Shown: piece by piece, positions 36,785 to 43,400 of the stretch
Layout: every line of letters starts with the position of its first letter
Numbering within the stretch: the stretch's first letter is position 1
Assembly (NCBI RefSeq): GCF_023380025.1
Contig: NZ_CP097253.1
Span: 496,001 to 560,000, forward strand
Direction of reading: 5' to 3'
Source of the DNA: Sphingomonas glaciei
GTDB taxonomy: Bacteria > Pseudomonadota > Alphaproteobacteria > Sphingomonadales > Sphingomonadaceae
Length of the DNA: 64,000 bases
Program-made: the position numbers and the translations under genes
The notes under the pieces: generated by a model
The model's input: the letters and a program-made list of their open reading frames with translations, nothing else
Told to the model about the DNA's origin: nothing
Database searches by the model: none

Positions 36785-39700
36785 ATGAACATCGCCGTAC
36801 CGGTCCGCGATGCCCTTCTCGACCGCGCGGCCGTGCGCCGCGATACCCGCCGCGACGAGGAACAGGTCGTGGCCGAGCGGCTGGAGCAGGCGCGGCTATC
36901 GCCCTCCGCTGCGCGCGAGGCCGATGCGATTGCGCGTAATCTCGTCGGCCACGTGCGCGGCGCCAAGCCGGCTGGGCTGGACGCCTTCCTTCATGCTTAT
37001 GACTTGGGCTCGGACGAGGGCGTGGCGCTGATGTGCCTGGCCGAGGCCCTGCTGCGCATTCCCGACGCGCACACTGCCGATGAGCTGATCCGCGACAAAT
37101 TGTCTGGCCCGGACTGGTCCGAGAAGTTGGGCGACAGCCCGTCGCCGTTCGTCAATGCCGCGACCTTCTCGCTGCTGCTGACCGGCAAGGTGCTCGATGT
37201 CGGCTACGACAAGCGCGGCACCTGGAGCGCGGCGCTGGGCCGCGCGGTCGGGCGGCTCGGCGAACCGGTGATCCGCACCGCGGTCGGCCAGGCGATGAAG
37301 ATCCTCGGCGGCCAGTTCGTGTTCGGCCGCACCATCGACGAAGCATTGGAACGCGCCGCGCCCGAGCGGAAGAGGGGTCTCAGCCACAGTTTCGACATGC
37401 TGGGCGAAGCGGCGCGCACCCTGGCCGACGCCGATCGCTACGCCGAAGCTTATCGCGGCGCGATCGCCCGTATCGCGCGCGAGGCGGGGGAGGGCGTGGT
37501 CCGCTCGCCCGGCATTTCGGTCAAGCTGTCGGCGCTTCACCCGCGCTATGAACCGCTCCACGCCGACGAGGCCAAGGCCTACATCCTGCCAGTCCTGCGC
37601 GACCTTGCCGCCACTGCCAGCGCCGCCAATGTCCATCTCACCATCGATGCGGAGGAGTCCGACCGGCTCGAACTGCAAATGGACTGTCTCGAGGCGCTGG
37701 TCGCTGACGATGCGCTGTTCGCGAACGGCTGGACCGGCCTCGGCATGGCGCTTCAGGCCTATGCCAAGCGCGCGCGGCCGGTCGCGGAATTGGTGGTCGA
37801 GCTGGCCCGCAGCCACCGTCGCAAGCTGATGGTCCGGCTGGTTAAGGGCGCTTACTGGGATAGCGAGATCAAGGTCGCGCAGGTCGGCGGCTATGACGAC
37901 TATCCGGTATTCACCCGCAAAGTCGCAACCGACGTCTCCTATCTCGCCTGCGCTCACGTCTTGCTCGGTGCGCCCGACTGCATCTATCCCGCCTTCGCCA
38001 CCCACAACGCGACTACCATCGGCGCAATCAAAGCGCTGGCCGGCGCCACGCCGTTCGAGTTCCAGCGCCTGCATGGTATGGGCGAAGAGCTGTTCGAGGG
38101 ACTGGCCAAGCTGGAGCGGGAGCTCGGGGCGCCGAAGACGCCGGTGCGAATCTACGCGCCGGTCGGCAGCCACAAGGAGCTGCTCGCCTATCTCGTCCGC
38201 CGACTGCTCGAGAACGGCGCCAATTCCTCGTTCGTCAATCGCATTGCCGACGCCGAAATCGGGGTCGACGAACTGATTTGCGATCCGGTGGTACAGCTCG
38301 CTTCGCTGTCGCCGCGTCGCAATCCTGCGATCGCCTTGCCCGGCGAGATGTTCGGCTCCGCGCGCCGCAACAGCGCCGGATGCGACCTTACCGATATCGC
38401 TGTGCGCGAGCCGCTGTTGCGGCGTCTGGCCGAGCTTGAGCGCCGAACCTGGTCGGCCGGGCAGGGGGGCGGCACCCGCAGCCAGATCCGCGCGCCTTTC
38501 GACCATGGTCACGTCGTGGGTGAGGTGACCGAGACCACCGCCGCCGAGATCGACGCCATGCTGGCTCGCGCTTCCGCGGCGCAGGGCGAGTGGGACGCAT
38601 TGGGCGGGGAGGCACGCGCGCGCCTGCTCGACCGCGCTGCCGACCTGTTCGAGGAGCATCGCGAGGAATTCTATTCGCTGTGCATTCGCGAGGCCGGCAA
38701 GGCGCTGCCCGACGCCGTGCTGGAGGTCCGCGAGGCGGTGGACTTCCTGCGCTATTACGCCGCCGAAGCGCGCCGTCTGGCTCAACCGGTGCGGCTGCCC
38801 GGGCCAACCGGGGAGCTGAACGAGCTTCGGCACCACGGTCGCGGGGTGTGGACCTGCATCAGCCCTTGGAATTTCCCGCTCGCCATCTTCACCGGCCCGG
38901 TCGCCGCCGCGCTCGCCGCCGGCAATGCCGCGATCGCCAAGCCGGCCGAGCAGACCCCGCTGATCGGCGCGCTTGCGATCCGGCTGATGCACGAGGCCGG
39001 CATTCCCGCCGATGTCGTCCACCTCGCGCTCGGCGACGGCAAGGTTGGCGCGGCGCTGGTCGCGCATCGGCTGACGTCAGGCGTCGCCTTCACCGGCTCC
39101 ACCGCCGTTGCCCGGGCGATCAACCGCAGCCTAGCCGAACGCAATGGGCCGATCATCCCGCTGATCGCAGAGACCGGCGGGCAGAATGCGATGATCGTCG
39201 ACAGCTCGGCGCTGCCCGAGCAGGTCACGCGTGACGTCGTCGCTTCGGCCTTCCAGTCGGCCGGCCAGCGTTGCTCGGCGCTGCGGGTGCTGTTCGTGCA
39301 GGACGATGTCGCCGACACCATGCTGACGATGATCCGCGGCGCGATGGAAGCGCTGTCGATCGGTGACCCGCGGTTGCCGACCACCGATGTAGGCCCGGTA
39401 ATCGACGCCGACGCCAAGGCCTCGCTCGATGCGCACATCGCCGAGCTGCGTGCCGCCGGCCAGATCGTCGTCGAGCTTCCGCTGCCCGCCAGCAACGGCA
39501 GCTTCGTCGCGCCGGTGATCGCCGAGCTGCCGAGCCTTGCCAGCCTAAAGGACGAGCATTTCGGCCCGATCCTTCACGTCATCCGCTGGAAATCGGGCGA
39601 GCTCGACAAGGTCATCGACCAGATCAACGCCACTGGCTTTGGCCTGACCCTGGGCCTGCAAAGCCGGATCGACACGGTGGCCGAGCACGTCGCCAAACGG

Positions 39701-39904
39701 GCTTGCGTCGGCAACCTCTACATCAATCGCAACCAGATCGGCGCGGTGGTCGAAAGCCAGCCGTTCGGAGGCGAGGGACTGAGCGGTACCGGACCAAAGG
39801 CCGGCGGGCCGCACTATGTCGCACGCTTCGCGACCGAGCGGGTGACCTGCATCGACACCACCGCGGCGGGCGGCAACGCGACGCTGATGGCGGCGATCGA
39901 TTGA
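36785..39904 (+). CDS. putA: Bifunctional proline dehydrogenase / P5C dehydrogenase PutA
   Basis: A 1039-residue two-domain enzyme oxidising proline to glutamate. The N-terminal FAD-dependent proline dehydrogenase barrel spans about residues 150-480 (ISVKLSALHPRYE, VRLVKGAYWDSEIK, FATHNATTIGAI, EFQRLHGMGEELF). The C-terminal aldehyde dehydrogenase carries CISPWNFPLAIFTG, FTGSTAVARAI, catalytic Glu in IAETGGQNAMIVD and catalytic Cys in FQSAGQRCSALRVLF. At 1039 residues it matches the short PutA class; no N-terminal ribbon-helix-helix repressor domain is visible. The last 317 bases of the gene belong to the 796-bp duplicated unit and recur at 40384-40700. Confidence 0.96.
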   Translation: MNIAVPVRDALLDRAAVRRDTRRDEEQVVAERLEQARLSPSAAREADAIARNLVGHVRGAKPAGLDAFLHAYDLGSDEGVALMCLAEALLRIPDAHTADELIRDKLSGPDWSEKLGDSPSPFVNAATFSLLLTGKVLDVGYDKRGTWSAALGRAVGRLGEPVIRTAVGQAMKILGGQFVFGRTIDEALERAAPERKRGLSHSFDMLGEAARTLADADRYAEAYRGAIARIAREAGEGVVRSPGISVKLSALHPRYEPLHADEAKAYILPVLRDLAATASAANVHLTIDAEESDRLELQMDCLEALVADDALFANGWTGLGMALQAYAKRARPVAELVVELARSHRRKLMVRLVKGAYWDSEIKVAQVGGYDDYPVFTRKVATDVSYLACAHVLLGAPDCIYPAFATHNATTIGAIKALAGATPFEFQRLHGMGEELFEGLAKLERELGAPKTPVRIYAPVGSHKELLAYLVRRLLENGANSSFVNRIADAEIGVDELICDPVVQLASLSPRRNPAIALPGEMFGSARRNSAGCDLTDIAVREPLLRRLAELERRTWSAGQGGGTRSQIRAPFDHGHVVGEVTETTAAEIDAMLARASAAQGEWDALGGEARARLLDRAADLFEEHREEFYSLCIREAGKALPDAVLEVREAVDFLRYYAAEARRLAQPVRLPGPTGELNELRHHGRGVWTCISPWNFPLAIFTGPVAAALAAGNAAIAKPAEQTPLIGALAIRLMHEAGIPADVVHLALGDGKVGAALVAHRLTSGVAFTGSTAVARAINRSLAERNGPIIPLIAETGGQNAMIVDSSALPEQVTRDVVASAFQSAGQRCSALRVLFVQDDVADTMLTMIRGAMEALSIGDPRLPTTDVGPVIDADAKASLDAHIAELRAAGQIVVELPLPASNGSFVAPVIAELPSLASLKDEHFGPILHVIRWKSGELDKVIDQINATGFGLTLGLQSRIDTVAEHVAKRACVGNLYINRNQIGAVVESQPFGGEGLSGTGPKAGGPHYVARFATERVTCIDTTAAGGNATLMAAID

Positions 39905-39914
39905 GCGCAGTCCA

Positions 39915-39943
39915 TTGGACATTCAAGTAAATCGACTTATATA
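39915..39943 (+). promoter_or_regulatory. Promoter of tetR copy 1
   Basis: TTGGAC, 17-base spacer, TATATA: a good sigma-70-type promoter, just after the putA stop. It is duplicated identically at 40711-40739. Confidence 0.7.
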
Positions 39944-39955
39944 CCGATCGATATG
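39940..39955. promoter_or_regulatory. TetR operator-like site, copy 1
   Basis: TATACCGATCGATATG overlaps the -10 box and the ATG at 39953. It matches the sites at 40736, 41373 and 41418. Confidence 0.6.
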
Positions 39956-39964
39956 GTAAGTCTC

Positions 39965-40726
39965 ATGCCTCGGGTCTGCAAAGGCCGGCCGCGCGAGTTC
40001 GACGTCGACGACGCTTTGGCGGCGGCGCTGCGCGTGTTCTGGAGCAAGGGCTATGAAGGCGCTTCGCTGACCGATCTCACCGAGGCGATGGGGATCACAC
40101 GTCCCAGCCTGTATGCCGCGTTCGGCAACAAGGAAGCGCTGTTCCGCAAGGCGCTCGACCTCTACGAGCAGGAGAAGCTTGCTTACGTGGGCGAAGCGCT
40201 CGCAGCGCCGACCTCGCGCCAGGTTGCCGAGCGGATGCTGACCGGTGCGCTCGAGATGCAGACCAGCGAATGCGAACCGCGCGGCTGCATGCGGGTCATC
40301 AGCACGATGAACTGCGGCGCCGAGGCCGAGTCGGTCCGTGCGGACCTCATTGCCCGGCGGGCTTCCTCGCAGACGGCGCTGATGGAAATCGGGCGAGCTC
40401 GACAAGGTCATCGACCAGATCAACGCCACTGGCTTTGGCCTGACCCTGGGCCTGCAAAGCCGGATCGACACGGTGGCCGAGCACGTCGCCAAACGGGCTT
40501 GCGTCGGCAACCTCTACATCAATCGCAACCAGATCGGCGCGGTGGTCGAAAGCCAGCCGTTCGGAGGCGAGGGACTGAGCGGTACCGGACCAAAGGCCGG
40601 CGGGCCGCACTATGTCGCACGCTTCGCGACCGAGCGGGTGACCTGCATCGACACCACCGCGGCGGGCGGCAACGCGACGCTGATGGCGGCGATCGATTGA
40701 GCGCAGTCCATTGGACATTCAAGTAA
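39965..40726 (+). pseudogene. Truncated tetR copy fused out of frame to putA sequence
   Basis: The first tetR copy is identical to the intact gene for about the first 139 codons, through the helix-turn-helix and roughly two thirds of the protein, until the repeat junction at 40383. It then continues out of frame through the duplicated putA 3' end and stops at 40726. The predicted product keeps the DNA-binding domain but has lost the C-terminal ligand/dimer helices, replaced by about 115 Arg/Gly-rich residues. It keeps its own promoter and operator, so if expressed it could bind operators or interfere with the intact regulator. Start placed at the ATG at 39965 (the ATG at 39953 overlaps the operator). 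Confidence 0.85.
40384..40700 (+). pseudogene. Orphan putA 3' fragment
   Basis: A second copy of the last 105 codons and the stop of putA, created by the tandem duplication. It has no start or ribosome binding site of its own in the putA frame and is read instead out of frame by the chimeric tetR ORF. Confidence 0.93.
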
Positions 40727-40739
40727 ATCGACTTATATA
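40711..40739 (+). promoter_or_regulatory. Promoter of intact tetR
   Basis: TTGGAC (40711-40716), 17-base spacer, TATATA (40734-40739). Predicted transcription start near 40746, only a few bases before the first ATG (40749) and about 15 before the second (40761). Confidence 0.7.
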
Positions 40740-40751
40740 CCGATCGATATG
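40736..40751. promoter_or_regulatory. TetR operator-like site, copy 2
   Basis: TATACCGATCGATATG overlaps the -10 box of the intact tetR promoter and the ATG at 40749, as expected for autorepression. It shares the core of the two dyads in front of the efflux operon. Confidence 0.62.
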
Positions 40752-40760
40752 GTAAGTCTC

Positions 40761-41360
40761 ATGCCTCGGGTCTGCAAAGGCCGGCCGCGCGAGTTCGACG
40801 TCGACGACGCTTTGGCGGCGGCGCTGCGCGTGTTCTGGAGCAAGGGCTATGAAGGCGCTTCGCTGACCGATCTCACCGAGGCGATGGGGATCACACGTCC
40901 CAGCCTGTATGCCGCGTTCGGCAACAAGGAAGCGCTGTTCCGCAAGGCGCTCGACCTCTACGAGCAGGAGAAGCTTGCTTACGTGGGCGAAGCGCTCGCA
41001 GCGCCGACCTCGCGCCAGGTTGCCGAGCGGATGCTGACCGGTGCGCTCGAGATGCAGACCAGCGAATGCGAACCGCGCGGCTGCATGCGGGTCATCAGCA
41101 CGATGAACTGCGGCGCCGAGGCCGAGTCGGTCCGTGCGGACCTCATTGCCCGGCGGGCTTCCTCGCAGACGGCGCTGATCGAGCGCATGCAGCGCGCCAA
41201 GGACGAAGGCGACCTGCCACCGCATACCGATGTCGAGGGGATCACCAATTACCTCCTCGCCATCCTGCAGGGCATGTCGGTCCAGGCCGGCAGCGGCGCA
41301 AGCAAGGCGCAGCTTCAGGAACTGGTCCGCACCAGCCTTGCGATGTGGCCCGGAAAATAG
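40761..41360 (+). CDS. TetR-family transcriptional regulator (intact copy)
   Basis: About 199 residues. The N-terminal helix-turn-helix is clear: DDALAAALRVFWSKGYEGAS, then LTDLTEAMGITRPSLYAAFG NKEAL as separate helices. The C-terminal ligand/dimer region contains ECEPRGCMRVIS with two Cys that might sense oxidants or electrophiles. The ATG at 40761 (GGTAAG upstream) was preferred to 40749, which lies inside the operator. It directly precedes the RND efflux operon on the same strand, and operator-like dyads occur at both promoters, so it is probably the local repressor of tetR and of the pump. The first 419 bases are part of the duplicated unit. Confidence 0.92.
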   Translation: MPRVCKGRPREFDVDDALAAALRVFWSKGYEGASLTDLTEAMGITRPSLYAAFGNKEALFRKALDLYEQEKLAYVGEALAAPTSRQVAERMLTGALEMQTSECEPRGCMRVISTMNCGAEAESVRADLIARRASSQTALIERMQRAKDEGDLPPHTDVEGITNYLLAILQGMSVQAGSGASKAQLQELVRTSLAMWPGK

Positions 41361-41372
41361 CTGAAAAAGTTT

Positions 41373-41388
41373 TCTACCGGGCGGTATG
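41373..41388. promoter_or_regulatory. TetR operator-like dyad upstream of RND operon (distal)
   Basis: TCTACCGGGCGGTATG contains the perfect dyad TACCG-GG-CGGTA. It lies just upstream of the -35 box of the efflux promoter. Confidence 0.65.
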
Positions 41389-41394
41389 AAACTC

Positions 41395-41423
41395 TTGACC
41401 TGAGCTGAACCTGTTTATATACC
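41395..41423 (+). promoter_or_regulatory. Promoter of RND efflux operon
   Basis: TTGACC, 17-base spacer, TATACC. The -10 box is the left arm of an operator-like dyad, so a bound TetR would block polymerase. Predicted start near 41430, leaving a 5' leader of about 215 bases before the first main gene. Confidence 0.7.
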
Positions 41424-41433
41424 AGTCAGTATA
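41418..41433. promoter_or_regulatory. TetR operator-like dyad overlapping efflux -10 box
   Basis: TATACCAGTCAGTATA has perfect 5-base outer arms TATAC/GTATA. Together with 41373 and 40736 it suggests a consensus close to TATACCGGTCGGTATA. Confidence 0.65.
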
Positions 41434-41451
41434 GAAAAGAGGGAAGCTCGA

Positions 41452-41490
41452 GTGGCACTCCACACCAAACCGGTCTTCGATACGCGCTAG
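41452..41490 (+). CDS. Possible 12-codon leader ORF of the efflux operon
   Basis: GTG at 41452 follows the strong ribosome binding site GAGGGAAG by six to seven bases and encodes VALHTKPVFDTR before TAG at 41488. It lies about 20 bases after the predicted transcription start and 156 bases before the first main gene. It is in the frame of that gene but separated by the stop. It might be a regulatory leader peptide, or a chance ORF behind a purine-rich stretch. No terminator-antiterminator pair is obvious. Confidence 0.4.
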   Translation: MALHTKPVFDTR

Positions 41491-41646
41491 GCGCGGTCGC
41501 CGACCACTCCAGATTATCGCAGCTTGGTTGCAGGCCGACGCGCGTCATGCGTCGCAGCCACGGTCGCTGCTCATCCGCAATTTCCAGCCGACCGTGAAGC
41601 CCGTGCTTTCCGGATCGACGAGCCGCGTCTTCGAAAGGAACGACCC

Positions 41647-42075
41647 ATGGCCTCTCTTCCCATCACTCCGTGGCCGACCGAACAGGCCGAGATCGTTCCG
41701 CTGCCCCGCCCCAGGCTCGTCGCTGTCGAAACTGCGGCCCAGCCAGCTGTAGCGGCGGCCCGCCTGTCCGTACTTGAATGGTCGATAGTCGCACTGGCCG
41801 AACGCGACAGCATTGCCAGCCTGCGCGAGCCCGGCCGCATCGCCGCCGCGCTGGAAAGCCTGTTCGGTCTCCACCGCCCCAACAAGCTCGCCAACCCGCG
41901 GCTGGAGGTTCTGCGCCGGCTGGCCGTGTTCGTCTGGCGGCAGGGCTGGAAGGTGCCGAAGAGCGAACTTCAGGCCTTCCTCGCCGAGGGCTTCACCCTC
42001 GATCATTACGAACTGGTCCAAGCCAGCATCGCCGCGAGCCGCAACCCCGCCCTCAAGCGTGGATCCATCCGATGA
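41647..42075 (+). CDS. Small protein of unknown function heading RND operon
   Basis: A 142-residue protein with AAAGGAA seven bases before its ATG. The N-terminus is Pro/Ala-rich (PITPWPTEQAEIVPLPRPR); the rest is helical, with VLEWSIVALAERDSIASLRE, a segment NPRLEVLRRLAVFVWRQGW and DHYELVQASIAASR. No signal peptide or membrane helix is visible, so it is probably cytosolic. I do not recognise a domain. The adaptor gene overlaps its stop as ATGA, so it is translationally coupled to the efflux genes and may modulate their expression or assembly. Confidence 0.8.
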   Translation: MASLPITPWPTEQAEIVPLPRPRLVAVETAAQPAVAAARLSVLEWSIVALAERDSIASLREPGRIAAALESLFGLHRPNKLANPRLEVLRRLAVFVWRQGWKVPKSELQAFLAEGFTLDHYELVQASIAASRNPALKRGSIR

Positions 42076-43349
42076 ATGCCCCGGTGAACCCAGCCATGAA
42101 TGACACTGCAACCCCCGTTCCGCCGCCCGCCGGCCTGTCTCGCCTGACCCGAGGCCAGAAGGTGGCGCTCGGCCTTGTCCCCGTCGCGCTGGTCGCCGGC
42201 ATTGCCTTCGGGCGCCCCGGTTCAGGGGCGGTCGAAGCCGCGCCGCCCCCCGCAGTGGTGACCGCCGCCGCCCCGCTCGTCCGGCAGGTCGAGGAATGGG
42301 ACGAATATTCGGGCCGGTTCGAAGCCAGCCGCTCGGTCGAGGTGCGTCCGCGCGTGTCGGGCGCGATCGTCGGGGTGCACTTCCAAGATGGCGCCGTGGT
42401 CCGCCAGGGCCAATTGCTGTTCACCATCGATCCGCGCCCGTTCGCCGCCTCCTTGGCCGAGGCGCAGGCCGCCGTCGGCGGCGCGCGCAGCGAGCTCAAC
42501 CTCGCCCAGGCCGACCTGTCGCGGGCACTTCGCCTGCTCGACGTCGATGCCGTCGCGCGCAGCGACGTCGATCGGCTTCGTGCCCGTGTCCAGGCCGCGC
42601 AGGCCTCGCTGGCTGCGGCCGATGCGCGGGTTCGCTCGCGCCAGCTCGACGTCGGCTTCACCCAGGTCCGGGCGCCGATCAGCGGGCGCATCTCGGACCG
42701 GCGGATCGATGCCGGCAACCTCGTGTCCGGCGGTCCCGCCGGGGGCGAGGCGACCTTGCTGACCACCATCAATTCGCTCGATCCGATGTACTTCACCTTT
42801 GACGCGTCCGAAGCCCTGTTCCTCAAGGCACGGCGGGCGCAGGAAGATGGCAAGGCGCCGAGCGAGGTCCAGGTCCGCCTGCAGGATGAGACCGACTATC
42901 GCTGGCGAGGGCGGCTCGATTTCACCGACAATGGGCTCGATACCCGTTCGGGCACGATCCGCTTGCGGGCGGTGGTGCAGAACGGGCGTCAGTTCCTGAC
43001 CCCCGGCATGTTCGGCAACCTGCGACTGTCGTCTGGTGGCACGACGGCGGCGCTGCTGGTTCCGGATTCAGCGGTCCAGACCGACCAGGCCCGCAAGGTC
43101 GTGACGGTCGTCGGCCGCGACGGGAGCCTGGCGCCCAAGCCAGTGGTGACCGGTCCGCTGATCGATGGTCTGCGGGTGATCCGCTCCGGACTCGACCCCC
43201 GCGACCGGGTGGTGATCAGCGGGGCGCAGCTCGCCATGCCCGGCATGAAGGTTCAGGTTCGGCCCGGCGCGATCAAGGCGCAGGCGCCCGCGGCGCAAGC
43301 GCCCCGGGCGGCACCCGTCTCCGGCACCGCTACCTTCGCGACCCGCTAA
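42072..43349 (+). CDS. RND efflux periplasmic adaptor (AcrA/MexA family)
   Basis: A 425-residue adaptor. After a polar N-terminus there is an inner-membrane signal/anchor (VALGLVPVALVAGIAFG, about residues 35-51). The lipoyl halves EVRPRVSGAIVGVHFQDGAV and FTQVRAPISGRIS flank the alpha-hairpin. A beta-barrel (SLDPMYFTFDASEALFLKAR) and a membrane-proximal domain (RQFLTPGMFGNLRLSSGG, VISGAQLAMPGMKVQVRPG) follow. It links the RND pump to the outer-membrane factor. It is coupled to the upstream small gene by an ATGA overlap and lies 51 bases before the pump gene. Confidence 0.93.
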   Translation: MNAPVNPAMNDTATPVPPPAGLSRLTRGQKVALGLVPVALVAGIAFGRPGSGAVEAAPPPAVVTAAAPLVRQVEEWDEYSGRFEASRSVEVRPRVSGAIVGVHFQDGAVVRQGQLLFTIDPRPFAASLAEAQAAVGGARSELNLAQADLSRALRLLDVDAVARSDVDRLRARVQAAQASLAAADARVRSRQLDVGFTQVRAPISGRISDRRIDAGNLVSGGPAGGEATLLTTINSLDPMYFTFDASEALFLKARRAQEDGKAPSEVQVRLQDETDYRWRGRLDFTDNGLDTRSGTIRLRAVVQNGRQFLTPGMFGNLRLSSGGTTAALLVPDSAVQTDQARKVVTVVGRDGSLAPKPVVTGPLIDGLRVIRSGLDPRDRVVISGAQLAMPGMKVQVRPGAIKAQAPAAQAPRAAPVSGTATFATR

Positions 43350-43400
43350 GATACCCCTTATCCCAACCGCCCGGCCTCGCGCCGGGCGGGGAGAACAGCC

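Larger units (their letters stand above)
39588..40383. repeat. 796-bp tandem direct repeat, copy 1
   Basis: This unit holds the last 317 bases of putA (intact reading frame), the intergenic promoter and operator, and the first part of tetR. It is followed without a gap by an apparently identical second copy at 40384-41179. One base (T at 39587, 40383 and 41179) is shared at the junction, so the borders are ambiguous by one base. I saw no inverted repeats or target-site duplications of an insertion element at the ends. Confidence 0.95.
40384..41179. repeat. 796-bp tandem direct repeat, copy 2
   Basis: Second copy of the unit at 39588-40383; I found no mismatch reading the two side by side. 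It contributes an orphan putA 3' end (40384-40700), a second promoter/operator and the front part of the intact tetR gene, which continues into unique sequence after 41179. Confidence 0.95.

Noticed and set aside
39588..41179. Insertion sequence or composite transposon as the cause of the duplication
   Set aside because: No transposase, no terminal inverted repeats and no target-site duplication; only a one-base junction overlap.
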